From NCBI GenBank assembly GCA_035293845.1, contig DATGMB010000047.1, forward strand, positions 1 to 44,490: a stretch of DNA of 44,490 bases. Direction: 5' to 3'. The position numbers and the translations under genes are program-made. This document shows positions 15,408 to 23,999 of the stretch, one piece after another (the first letter of the stretch is position 1; every line of letters begins with the position of its first letter). The notes beneath the pieces are model-generated. The model worked only from the letters and a program-made list of their open reading frames with translations, ran no database searches and was not told the origin of the DNA. Source of the stretch: DATGMB01 sp035293845 (GTDB lineage: Bacteria; Acidobacteriota; Terriglobia; Bryobacterales; Bryobacteraceae).

Positions 15408-16153
15408 ATGAGCGAGAACGGTCTGTTGGCCGATCTGACACGCTTTTTCAAAACGGCACGACACTTATGGGGTCGGTGCCCGAGGTGTGGCGATCTCTTT
15501 CGGCTCTCAGAGGCCGCGATCTCCTTTGGTGAGGAGCCACCAAAGGACTGGCTGCGGCGCTTACAACGTACACAAGACCAAGTCGCAACGAAACAGCGCG
15601 AGCTCGCCGCATGGCAGGCCGACCTGGATGGTCGGGAACTCGATCTTGCAGGCCGCGAACGTGACATTACGTTTCGGGAACGCAACCTGGAGCGGACGGC
15701 ACGTGACATGGCCAAAGGAATGGTCAAAGACGACAAAACAGTCAGGGCCCTGCTAACCGAGGCCCGCCGTCAGGCGGTACAACGCTCGCGCTCCACCCTG
15801 CTGGGGCACTTGTTTGAACGACTCGCGCCGTTCTTTCACGAGTTCGACCACGACCCGCGTGACGTTCGGCCACTTATGAACCCGATCGATTATGTCGTGT
15901 TCGATGGGCTTACTGTCAATCGCGAGGTCGACCGCATCGTTTTCGTGGAGGTCAATGCGGCACGGCGCGAGAATCAGCCGCGCAACGCAGCATTCGCGAG
16001 GCCATCCGCCACAACCGCGTAACCCTGGAGACCTGGCAGGTCGGCAAGAGGGGCATTCCGCTGGAACAACAGCTGCTCCGCAGTGGCCGACTGGCAGTGA
16101 AAGAAGAGCAAGCAGGCGATACTGCACCGAGAGCAGACGCTGCACCAGCCTAA
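15408..16153 (+). pseudogene. Holliday-resolvase-like endonuclease, frameshifted
   Basis: The N-terminal part has a CPRCG motif (residues 24-28), a long coiled coil (about 50-105), then the endonuclease core NPIDYVVFDGL and IVFVEV. This is the layout of the Endonuc_Holl family (endonuclease related to archaeal Holliday junction resolvase). Frame 0 ends early at 16022 (204 aa). The family's C-terminal helix instead continues in another frame from about 15959 (AQRSIREAIRHNRVTLETWQ) to TAA 16151-16153. This implies a 1-nt loss around 15954-15960, which also changes the expected catalytic Lys after VEV to Asn. GGAGGAGG precedes ATG 15408. An assembly error is possible. Confidence 0.7.
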
Positions 16154-16892
16154 GCATTGCCGCAGTCGGCCGTTCCCGGTCGTAAACCAGCTCATTGCCG
16201 GGCATGATTGTCACGGTCCAGGGCACCTCCTCGGATTCAAGCAGAATCTCCAGGGTCACGCGGCAAATATCCTGTCCGAGAATTCGACTATCCAGGCGCA
16301 GCTCTTCGGAAACGTCGTCAGCCCGGAAGACTTCGATGGGGTGGAAGGGACCGCCGCCACTCCGCTCGAGTTCGCGCAGGCGGACCGCCTTAATGCCGGC
16401 AACATCGTGGCACATCAGCGCCCTCGCTGCGCCATGCCTGCGAAGCGGATCCAGAGTGTATTTCGGGCAAAACCCGAATCTCCGCTCGTCACCGAATAGA
16501 TGGCGGCCGAACAACCGGCAGTGTTCCTGGCGTTCGGCAAGACTGGCCGCAGAGATCCGCAGCTCGTTTTGAATCTCGTCGTAAATGACGGTGGCGGTGT
16601 TTTCCCTACGGCAGACGGCGCACACCGGGCCGCCGCTCCAACAGGCGGGATCGCGGCTGCATGGCGCATTCGGCTGAATCTCGAACCGGGCTTCGCTACC
16701 GGAATCGCTCCGGAGGATGCGGCACCCGCCATGCATCTTGGCAGGGAACGCGGCGGCCAAGTCCTTTTCGAGCGGGGTGAAGTCGGTGGGCAGGTCCGCG
16801 AGGGCCACGGTCTTCCCTCGATCGACGACCTGGTAGCTCCCCACAACCACCCGCAAGCAATCCGGCCGAATGGCGCACGCTGGTGCCGACAT
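15753..16892 (-). CDS. hypothetical protein convergent with the resolvase-like gene
   Basis: A protein of up to 379 aa from ATG 16892 (GGGAGG in range). The first 250 residues read as coding: RPDCLRVVVGSYQVVDRGKT, a Cys cluster (PACWSGGPVCAVCRREN) and LDPLRRHGAARALMCHDVAG. The remainder, below about 16153, overlaps the resolvase-like gene antisense and looks non-native. A stop in another frame lies exactly at 16150-16152, so the true end may be there if an indel is present. No domain is recognised; the CxxC motif suggests a possible zinc site. Function unknown. Confidence 0.5.
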   Translation of the reverse strand: MSAPACAIRPDCLRVVVGSYQVVDRGKTVALADLPTDFTPLEKDLAAAFPAKMHGGCRILRSDSGSEARFEIQPNAPCSRDPACWSGGPVCAVCRRENTATVIYDEIQNELRISAASLAERQEHCRLFGRHLFGDERRFGFCPKYTLDPLRRHGAARALMCHDVAGIKAVRLRELERSGGGPFHPIEVFRADDVSEELRLDSRILGQDICRVTLEILLESEEVPWTVTIMPGNELVYDRERPTAAMLRLVQRLLSVQYRLLALLSLPVGHCGAAVVPAECPSCRPARSPGLRGCGGWPRECCVARLILAPCRIDLHENDAVDLAIDSKPIEHDIIDRVHKWPNVTRVVVELVKERRESFKQVPQQGGARALYRLTAGLG

Positions 16893-17597
16893 CAAGTCCT
16901 CCCGTCCACCGAAGACCTCGCCGGCAGCCTCACCGGCGCACCCGCTTCGGCAACATAACCGGACGGGAACTCAGTGGGATTTTTCACCGCGTCCTTGCAG
17001 GGTTTGTAGGAAATTCAGATCCCGAAGTCCTGAAGGAAAGCTCAGCATATCTGATATGAATTGTATATGCTATAGCGTATTGGAAAGTATTGGTTTAATA
17101 TCCTTTGCCATTGATCGTTTACCCGCAAATGCGGGGGAACCGGTGCGAGTGCCTGACCAGTGATCACGCCGACGGATCGCGTTGGCGAGCGGCACGTGTA
17201 ATGGCGGCTGGGGCTCTGTTACAACGCTGCAATACGGCAGGCAACCGAAAGCACTAGAAGTACTGAACCAGACAGGGCGTACTTTTTGGTCGTACGAAAA
17301 AGTGTCTTGCACATCGCAAAATGCTATAAGAGTACAGAAGTGATCCTCCCAGGTACGCTGCTCTCGGGGCGCTCAATCCCGTGTGGCCGCTTTGCTCTCG
17401 TGGATTCAGAGCGACTTGATATATGCATCGAAGTAACTGCCTAGCACTTCGCAGGCGATGCTTCAATGACGCTCATCGTCACCGGACTAATGTTGTCGCG
17501 TTAACTTCACGGCGGATTCCCAATGATTCGCCGCCGCGCAAGCTGCCGGAACTCTCGTCCCTAACTGCTAGCGCCATTCGCATTCCGGAGACATGCC
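16893..17597. other. 700-nt gap, AT-rich patch and CRISPR-like hairpin
   Basis: No gene is credible. It has a patch of lower GC (17050-17105, with TATATGCTATAGCG). A single CRISPR-repeat-like hairpin lies at about 17119-17145 (ACCCGC, 4 nt, GCGGGGG, then AACCG). No second copy was seen, so it is not an array. The patch could hold a promoter for the rightward genes at 17598. Low GC and lack of genes suggest a recombination or insertion scar. Confidence 0.35.
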
Positions 17598-18095
17598 ATG
17601 TCCTCTATACCGCCAACCGTCTTCCCGACGCCTGATGTGCCGAAACTCAACTTGTCGCCGCAGGCGAGGGCGAAGCTGTTCGTGCTCACGTTCTTGCTTC
17701 AGCAGTCGGCCGAAACGGTGCTGGATCGCGCCATGGACTCGCTCATCGAAAACAGCCTGCCGCCGAGCGACAAGGATCTCGTACCGGTGCTCCAGGCGCG
17801 ATTCGTTCATTCTCTGGACGTGGAGTTTCTGAATAATACCGGCGGCCGTCTAGCGAGCCAGATTAGAACTTTTGTCACGACGGAGTATGTGCGACCGGCG
17901 CGTGAGAAGAAAGAGAAGCGTGTTACGGTCCGGGTAAGGGAGATCCACCGGCGCCTGGGATTGACGCAAAGATATCCGGCCGTGATCTCGGCCTTGCAGA
18001 CGCGTGCCTTCCTGGAAGACAACAGGATTCGCCTGGTCGAGTCGTCCGGGGCGAAACAAGGGTCTACGAGAGTGCTCATTTTCGAGCTCCTGTAG
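17598..18095 (+). CDS. hypothetical protein of the defence island
   Basis: A 165-aa protein. ATG 17598 has GGAG 8 nt upstream. The N-terminal half is helical (KLFVLTFLLQQSAETVLDRA). The C-terminal part looks like a winged helix: VRVREIHRRLGLTQRYPAVI, then SALQTRAFLEDNRIRL and a final beta hairpin. No named family is recognised. It is followed after 57 nt by the 429-aa gene in the same direction, so they may form an operon. A DNA-binding or regulatory role is only suggested by the winged-helix-like pattern. Confidence 0.55.
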   Translation: MSSIPPTVFPTPDVPKLNLSPQARAKLFVLTFLLQQSAETVLDRAMDSLIENSLPPSDKDLVPVLQARFVHSLDVEFLNNTGGRLASQIRTFVTTEYVRPAREKKEKRVTVRVREIHRRLGLTQRYPAVISALQTRAFLEDNRIRLVESSGAKQGSTRVLIFELL

Positions 18096-18152
18096 GCGCG
18101 CGTGCCGAGATGGTGGCCGTCCCGGCTGCGATTCTTGTGAGGCGTTACTATA

Positions 18153-19442
18153 ATGGCTCGCATGTTAAAGGGGCTCATCTCTCGCGTGCTGGGCCGTTCC
18201 GAGTCGGCGTCATCCGATCGTCAAAGCAGCCGGCTGATTGAACACATTCCTGAAACCGAAACGCAGCCTGCGACTCCCGCTCCGGAGCCGCACGTCGCAA
18301 GCGCCGACATGGATGTTCCACGCCGGCCGGGCATCCTCTCTGCATATGCGCCCGCCACTTCCGGCGACAATCCGCTTGCGATTCGGGAGGTGCGAAAAAC
18401 CGGAGGCGTCACCTGGACCGCGGAGCGGGAAGGCTGGTGCATTAACCCCAGCACATCGTTTCCGCTGACCGTGATCGGCACTGACGAGAAGACGGCCCGG
18501 CAGGTCCGTGAGGCGATGTACGGCCTGGTGGACCACCACGCCGAGGATGTTTCGGAAGCAGTCGCCGGCCTTATGGTTGAGCGCGGCGCGCGGTTCCGGG
18601 AGTTTGAAGCTTATCTGTGTGGGCAACGCCGAGTTTTTCAATCGACGCTCGCAGCGGTGCGATCGAAAAAGACAGACTGCATCGAGGGAGATGACGAGAT
18701 TGAATTGGAAGCCCTGGAATCTCTCGACGGATGCTGCGACGACTTTGGGGGCTTGATCCACGGCGATTACCCATCCGATGCCACAGAGCTTGCGGTGATA
18801 CGAAAATTTGGCTATGGAAATCTCAGGCGATATCTCGCCACGGGGCCGGCCACCGTCAATACGGTTCCCGTCGATCACCGGAAACGCCGAGGCTTCGACG
18901 CCTTGATCAAGGCGGGCCTGGCGATTCCCGGCAGCGAAATCGCTGCCATTCCGACAGAGGCGCTTCTTCATGCCTTCACCCTGAAGGAAATGCAGGCTCT
19001 ATCCGTCGGGATGATCCCCTCCAAATCGCGCAAGAAGCACCTGGCGGTTGAGTTCCTCCTGGCTCAAAGCGGCATCCGTGAGCGTGCCATCGCCGCGATC
19101 GATCTCGATTCCGTGGTTTACTTTGTGCCGGCAAATGGCGTACTCACGGGTTTAGACGTCGGACCACTACACGAGCGGATGGCTTTCGCTTTTTCGGTTG
19201 CCAATCTCGTGGTCGCCACGTACCTCACGGCCGCCCTGGCGCCGACGAACCGCGAGTACGAGGGCAAGCACCTCGCCCGAGAGCCGTTCAGGTTGCACAA
19301 CGTCCGCGATGTCCTCACCTGCCGCACTTGCCTGGAGGCGCACGGCGAGTCGAAACCGCTCGCCGAGTGGACTCGCTTCCCGCTGCACTTCGGCTGTAGA
19401 TGTTCCCTGCTGATCGGAGCGGACCGAAACGTGGGATGCTGA
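18153..19442 (+). CDS. hypothetical protein with a head-protein-like Cys/His tail
   Basis: A 429-aa protein. It starts with a basic, disordered N-terminus (about 1-60). The body is mostly helical with no recognised domain. The C-terminal 35 residues carry CRTCLEAHGE and FPLHFGCRCSLL, a C-x-x-C...H-x-x-C-x-C arrangement like that ending phage Mu gpF-type minor head proteins. That match is only by motif, and it could equally be a zinc site of a different protein. It is convergent with the Argonaute gene and follows the 165-aa gene. Confidence 0.5.
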   Translation: MARMLKGLISRVLGRSESASSDRQSSRLIEHIPETETQPATPAPEPHVASADMDVPRRPGILSAYAPATSGDNPLAIREVRKTGGVTWTAEREGWCINPSTSFPLTVIGTDEKTARQVREAMYGLVDHHAEDVSEAVAGLMVERGARFREFEAYLCGQRRVFQSTLAAVRSKKTDCIEGDDEIELEALESLDGCCDDFGGLIHGDYPSDATELAVIRKFGYGNLRRYLATGPATVNTVPVDHRKRRGFDALIKAGLAIPGSEIAAIPTEALLHAFTLKEMQALSVGMIPSKSRKKHLAVEFLLAQSGIRERAIAAIDLDSVVYFVPANGVLTGLDVGPLHERMAFAFSVANLVVATYLTAALAPTNREYEGKHLAREPFRLHNVRDVLTCRTCLEAHGESKPLAEWTRFPLHFGCRCSLLIGADRNVGC

Positions 19443-19470
19443 CGATCTGCACGCGCCGCCAGCACACAAG

Positions 19471-20976
19471 TCAAATGTAGAACTTGAAACTCGGGCTCGT
19501 GGCTTTTACCGTCGGGTTCGCAATAAGGATCTCCCCGACCGCATCCGAGAAGCCCACTGTGACGGGTAGGGAGTCACCGAGCTTGCAGGTGTTGTAATTA
19601 AGTTTGGTAAGCCCGAAGATGTCTGCCGCCACTTGCTCGATATCAGCCTCGCCGTGCTCAATGTCGATGCGCAACGGTGTTGGCACTTCCCAACCGTCGT
19701 ACGTCAACAGCGATGGCTTAAAGCCGCTCGCCCACAAATAGGCGCTGCGATCGCTCAATTTCCAAAACGTGCCGCGAACGACCGGCCACTCTCCCGCACG
19801 AAACATCTTGGTGCTGAAATCGCTCCGGACCCGGACGGCCACCAGTTTGACTCCAGCAGGACAAGCATCCTGGTAGCCCGCAAATTCGTCGGCGTTGATT
19901 GTTGACCGGCTATGCAGGAAAATCTCGGTCAGTTTCTCGCCACCTTGTTCGGAGTACGTCGCGAGCGCGCCGGTCAGCAGGTTTCTGGCGCTCTGCCGGT
20001 CGAGGTGGCACTGCTTCTCCTCAGGTGAAAACCACGGGCCAAACTCACCCTTAAAGACAATGCCATCGCCGGTATCGAGGAACATCTGCGCGGCGCAGCA
20101 GGCAGTCCGCCGATCGGCACCGCCGGCCCGGCGGAACGCCAACCCGATATAACAGACGCCCTTGCGTGCGGTCGAGAGGCGCCACGGCTTCCCGCCAGCC
20201 TTGTAATACAGCGTGTTCCCGAGATTCCAGGCGCGATCAGATTCCGCCGTCAGACCGCGATTGTTGCCTTTCCGCGGCGGTCCGATTCGCAATGTTGTTT
20301 CCCTGACGATCTGCACCGGCACACCGAATTCCATGGCTCGGGCCTTCAGCTGCCGCCGGAAATCCACCGACAGGCTCAGGGCTTCTAGCGATGGCGGCTT
20401 TTCAGTGCCGCTGCCTGTTGCCTTCACGTGGGACTGGGGCCGGCAGTTCTGGTACACCTCTTCTGGGATCACGCAGACCAGGACGTGAAAAGCTTCGTCG
20501 CGTTTCTTTATCAGCGAGATCGCGTCACAGTACGTGCTGACGACATCGTAGGCGCGCGTGTTAGGATCCTTTTGCCGCGCCAAAGCGAGCAGCTTGTCGC
20601 GGTCCAGTTCGTGCCGCCAGCCGCCCGGAACCGGCCATTCCGAGGCGAATGCCCCTTCAAAGCCGGGGAATGGCGGCCACAGCAGGTACAACTTTCGGTC
20701 GTCGGGTGGAATCGTGCGCCCCATCTTTCGTTTTGGCAAAAGAGGCTCGACGATAGCGTCCTGCATACGCCGCGACCATTGCTGGAACGCGTCCGCACCT
20801 TCTGGCGCACCGATGACGCCATAGACGATGCTGCGGGGGTGAGTGCCCGTACCGGCCGAATGGGGCCCAAACAGCGCAAGTCCGGCATGCGGATCATGCG
20901 TGCGCTGCCCGTAGCGGAATTCCAACTCCGGTTCGGGTAAGAGTTTGATTTCGGCCCCGGTCGCCACGTTCGTCAT
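19471..20976 (-). CDS. short prokaryotic Argonaute (MID-PIWI), SPARTA effector partner
   Basis: A 501-aa short pAgo. The MID-like part lies at about 160-240 (FHVLVCVIPEEVYQNC, then DFRRQLKARAMEFGVPVQIV). The PIWI part shows ARKGVCYIGLAFRR, AAQMFLDTGDGIVFKGEFGP, EIFLHSRSTINADEFAGYQD, VRGTFWKLSDRSAYLWASGF, YDGWEVPTPLRIDI and DIFGLTKLNYNTCKLGDSLP. These are the signatures of short pAgos, which lack the catalytic DEDX residues and use a guide to sense invading DNA. It has no PAZ domain. Start ATG 20976 overlaps the TIR-APAZ stop (ATGA). It works with the gene at 20973-22397 as a heterodimer. Confidence 0.92.
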   Translation of the reverse strand: MTNVATGAEIKLLPEPELEFRYGQRTHDPHAGLALFGPHSAGTGTHPRSIVYGVIGAPEGADAFQQWSRRMQDAIVEPLLPKRKMGRTIPPDDRKLYLLWPPFPGFEGAFASEWPVPGGWRHELDRDKLLALARQKDPNTRAYDVVSTYCDAISLIKKRDEAFHVLVCVIPEEVYQNCRPQSHVKATGSGTEKPPSLEALSLSVDFRRQLKARAMEFGVPVQIVRETTLRIGPPRKGNNRGLTAESDRAWNLGNTLYYKAGGKPWRLSTARKGVCYIGLAFRRAGGADRRTACCAAQMFLDTGDGIVFKGEFGPWFSPEEKQCHLDRQSARNLLTGALATYSEQGGEKLTEIFLHSRSTINADEFAGYQDACPAGVKLVAVRVRSDFSTKMFRAGEWPVVRGTFWKLSDRSAYLWASGFKPSLLTYDGWEVPTPLRIDIEHGEADIEQVAADIFGLTKLNYNTCKLGDSLPVTVGFSDAVGEILIANPTVKATSPSFKFYI

Positions 20977-22397
20977 GCGCCGTCCTCTCCCTCGGCTTCC
21001 TCGTCCCAGCCTGGCGTGCTCGCCGCAATCTGCTGCCGTAATGCCGCGAGTGCAGCTTCATCAATCGATACAGGCACGTTCCCGCTGATTGGCGTCGCCG
21101 AAAGCACCACTGGATCGTTGCGGTCGAGCAAGACGATGCTCTTTCGACCCTTCGCCAAGAACCCGGCGATCGCCAGGACTCGGCTCAGCCAATGCCGGTT
21201 GAACCACGAGGCGGCAAGATGCTTGCGCCGGGGAATGAGAGCCGCAGTGCTCAGGCGTTTGCTCTTGGCATCGGTGAGCAAAACGCGAATTCTGAGTTGG
21301 GCCATGAAATCCGCTCCCAAATCCTGCCTGATGACAAAATCTGGGGCCAGGTGGTAGCGGTACGGCTTCCCGCGGAACGTCTTTTCGCCGACCACTGCCA
21401 CCCACGTCTTACGGCCACGGCGGCCGAAGAATTTGATTTTGTTCTTCGGAAGAACGCCGCGCGGAAAATAGAACGCGCCGCTGTCGCTGTCGCGCCGTAG
21501 CCCTCGGCTCACGAGCGTGCGAACAATTGCCTGCCACAGCAGATTCGATACGATATTCCGGCAATTCACGCCCTCGATCATTCCGGCCGTTCGCCATTCG
21601 ACAGAAGCTATTTCTGTATACGCCGCCGCCTGCACGCTTTGAGGCGGCAGGGAGAACGCCACTATCCGGCGATTGGGCAGGTCGTAGTGCGACCATACGG
21701 GTTTCAAACCGTCCAGATCGGCTGGCACACCCTGATTCCATTCGATGACGTACAGCCGCTCGGGAATTCGCTCGAACGAGAAGCAGTTTGTCCTGAGTGC
21801 TTCCGGTCGGTTAACCATGACACGCTGCGGCAGGAACGTGGCGGCGGCAATCGCGCGGCCGTCGTCGACGGTTATGGGGCGTGGCGCGCCGAGCTTCGTG
21901 AGCTTGGCAAGGAGTTGTTCCAGGCCCGTCCACCAGTTCTCGAACGGGATGTATGTCAAATCCGAATAGTCCCAGGGCAGCTCCGAGGCTTTCAGACCAT
22001 CCACGTTGAGTGGAATCATAAAATCGATCCCGCGCTCTCGGGAGAGGCTCAAGGCGAGTGTCCGCTCCTTTCGGGGATTCGGCTTATTGAGCGAATATCG
22101 CGAGAGCAAGGCAATGAGCCGAAAAGTGCGGGTCTTGATTGCCTCATCGATGATCTTCGGGAACGGCTCGCCTCCGAGCATCTCGAAGCGGTCGCACCAG
22201 ACGCGGTACCCGTGCGCCGTCAGTTGCCGAACCAGCCAATCGGCGAGGGCGCAGTTCTCCCACGCGTAACTGATAAAAAGATGCTCCTGCAGTTTCGGGG
22301 TCCCAGCCGGTTCGGACTGGGCAGGCGTGCTTCGGGCGGGCAGCCCCGGAGACGGCCTAGGTGGCTCGATAATGCGGCGTGGAATCAGGTCCTCCAC
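20973..22397 (-). CDS. TIR-APAZ protein, SPARTA system
   Basis: A 474-aa protein. An N-terminal Pro-rich lead (1-38) is followed by a TIR domain (about 39-166): EHLFISYAWENCALADWLVR, GYRVWCDRFEMLGGEPFP and FRLIALLSRYSLNKPNPRKE, with Glu111 as the candidate NADase residue. The rest (about 190-465) matches the APAZ domain, which binds the Argonaute partner and replaces PAZ. In known SPARTA complexes, guide-directed recognition of foreign DNA or transcripts causes oligomerisation and the TIR domain destroys NAD+, killing the infected cell. It is encoded just upstream of the short pAgo, in the standard order. Start GTG 22397 has no clear ribosome site. Confidence 0.92.
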   Translation of the reverse strand: MEDLIPRRIIEPPRPSPGLPARSTPAQSEPAGTPKLQEHLFISYAWENCALADWLVRQLTAHGYRVWCDRFEMLGGEPFPKIIDEAIKTRTFRLIALLSRYSLNKPNPRKERTLALSLSRERGIDFMIPLNVDGLKASELPWDYSDLTYIPFENWWTGLEQLLAKLTKLGAPRPITVDDGRAIAAATFLPQRVMVNRPEALRTNCFSFERIPERLYVIEWNQGVPADLDGLKPVWSHYDLPNRRIVAFSLPPQSVQAAAYTEIASVEWRTAGMIEGVNCRNIVSNLLWQAIVRTLVSRGLRRDSDSGAFYFPRGVLPKNKIKFFGRRGRKTWVAVVGEKTFRGKPYRYHLAPDFVIRQDLGADFMAQLRIRVLLTDAKSKRLSTAALIPRRKHLAASWFNRHWLSRVLAIAGFLAKGRKSIVLLDRNDPVVLSATPISGNVPVSIDEAALAALRQQIAASTPGWDEEAEGEDGA

Positions 22398-22841
22398 TGG
22401 GAGCCGATACCGAACGGGTTCGATTCAGCGACGCATGGTCGTCGCATTTCGCTGCACAGATCCGATCCAATCAACGGCTTCCCGAACTACATTTTCTCTC
22501 AGTTTTGATTTTGGGCAAAACTGCCTTCTCCGCAGCCGCGCAGGTTAACGGGGCCATGCCATGGATGCCCGCGTCGCGATCCTCAGCTCCTCCGCAGCTA
22601 TTGCTCCTCGCTCGACGGCCTGGCACATCAACGATGACCCTAATAGTCCCCGCGCTCCGCTGTAGTGTTCGCCAGCATCTCCGCTGCTGCACCTCCGACA
22701 TCTCCGTCGCCGGATTGGCCCGTGCTGCAGAAATTTCGTAAAATGAACTGTTTACCGGTCAAAGGTGATTCGCTATTGCATGTGGCCTTTCCCAAGGGCA
22801 GCATGGCGTAGCGTCAACCTGCCCAAACGAATTCGAGAGCG
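22398..22841. other. divergent promoter region between SPARTA and the helicase pair
   Basis: This 444-nt gap separates the leftward SPARTA genes from the rightward helicase gene. No gene is credible inside. It should contain both promoters; the AT-rich stretch AAATTTCGTAAAATGAACTG near 22730 is a candidate for the rightward one, but I cannot assign boxes. Confidence 0.35.
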
Positions 22842-23999
22842 ATGAAGCGCACGTGGTGGGTCGATATTAATGAGCTCGACGAGGACCAGAAGAGGGTCAT
22901 CGCGCTGCCCGGTGATGGGGACTACCTGCTCCTGGGGCCGGCCGGTTCCGGGAAGACCAACCTGCTACTCCTTCGAGGCAAGTACCTGTACAAAAGGGGA
23001 GAGAAGAACATTCTGGTTGTCGTCTTCACCAGGACGTTGCAGGAATTCATCGTCGGCGGGTCGAGGGAGTATGAGTTTCCAACTGATCGGATCGTGACGC
23101 ACCGACGTTGGCAGCAGGACCTTCTGTATTCGTACGGAATCAGAAAAATCCCACCGGATACCTTCGAGGCCCAAAGAGCATTTTTCACGGAGCAGATCAC
23201 AAATCTTGTTGACGGTCGTGGACTGTCGGGCATCTACGATGCGATCCTGATCGACGAGGCCCAGGATTACACGGTCGAGGAGATCAAGCTTTTTAAACGG
23301 CTGGGAAAGAAGATCTTCGCCGTTGCGGATTCTCGGCAACAGATCTACGCCGGGGAGAATCCCGTTCCTGCACTTGAGAAACTTATCCCAAAAGTCGAGC
23401 GTCTCCGCTTCCACTATCGAAACGGCCGGCGGATCTGCGAATTGGCGGATGCCCTGGCCAAGGATACAGCGGCTTACGAGCCGTTGATCAAGACCTGCCG
23501 GTATAACGAGGAAGGACAGGAATCATCAGTCGAGCATGCTCACTGCGTCGACTTGGCGGAACAGATCGAACGCGTGCTGAAGCGCCTCCCCGCGCAGCTC
23601 GCTGCCTATCCGGATGAGTTCATCGGCGTGCTCACGCCACGCCGGGAGGAGATGGATGCTATCTGGCAAGAACTGTCGAGCTCGGCGCTTGGCCAGCGCT
23701 GTGTCGTCCAGGGGGCGGGCGAAACGATTTCCTTTGCTCCGGACAAGCCAATCTGCATCTGCACAGCTCATGCGGCTAAGGGACTCGAATTCCGGGCCAC
23801 CCACCTGTTAGGCTGTGAGTACTTCAAGAAGTTTGCTCAAAATCGCAATCTCGTGTTCACGGCGGTGACCAGGACGAAGACTGCTTTGTCGCTGTACTAT
23901 AGTGCGGAACCGCCAGGCTACCTCGCTTCCGCACTCAGCTCCATCGAAGGGCCGGCTCCCGAATTCGAACTCTCGGACCTCTTTCCGAAGGCAACATAA
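22842..23999 (+). CDS. compact SF1 (UvrD/PcrA-like) helicase, putative defence gene
   Basis: A 385-aa SF1 helicase. Walker A is GPAGSGKTNLLLL (about 32-44), Walker B/motif II is AILIDEAQDYT, motif III is IFAVADSRQQIYAG, motif IV is LRFHYRNGRRI. The UvrD_C_2-type end has CICTAHAAKGLEFRATHL and motif VI FTAVTRTKTALSLYY. It lacks the 1B/2B insertions of UvrD (about 720 aa), so it is a minimal motor. ATG 22842 begins a pair with the next gene, sharing one base with its ATG. Compact SF1 motors pair with nucleases or sensors in several defence systems (for example GajB in Gabija); its target here is unknown. Confidence 0.85.
   Translation: MKRTWWVDINELDEDQKRVIALPGDGDYLLLGPAGSGKTNLLLLRGKYLYKRGEKNILVVVFTRTLQEFIVGGSREYEFPTDRIVTHRRWQQDLLYSYGIRKIPPDTFEAQRAFFTEQITNLVDGRGLSGIYDAILIDEAQDYTVEEIKLFKRLGKKIFAVADSRQQIYAGENPVPALEKLIPKVERLRFHYRNGRRICELADALAKDTAAYEPLIKTCRYNEEGQESSVEHAHCVDLAEQIERVLKRLPAQLAAYPDEFIGVLTPRREEMDAIWQELSSSALGQRCVVQGAGETISFAPDKPICICTAHAAKGLEFRATHLLGCEYFKKFAQNRNLVFTAVTRTKTALSLYYSAEPPGYLASALSSIEGPAPEFELSDLFPKAT

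Noticed and set aside
15753..16153. C-terminal 130 codons of the minus-strand hypothetical gene as true coding sequence
   Set aside because: They are antisense to the resolvase-like gene and lose the residue pattern of the upstream part.
17119..17145. CRISPR-like repeat
   Set aside because: It has a type I-E-like hairpin (CCCGC, 4 nt, GCGGG) and AACCG end, but only one copy exists with no spacers or cas genes.
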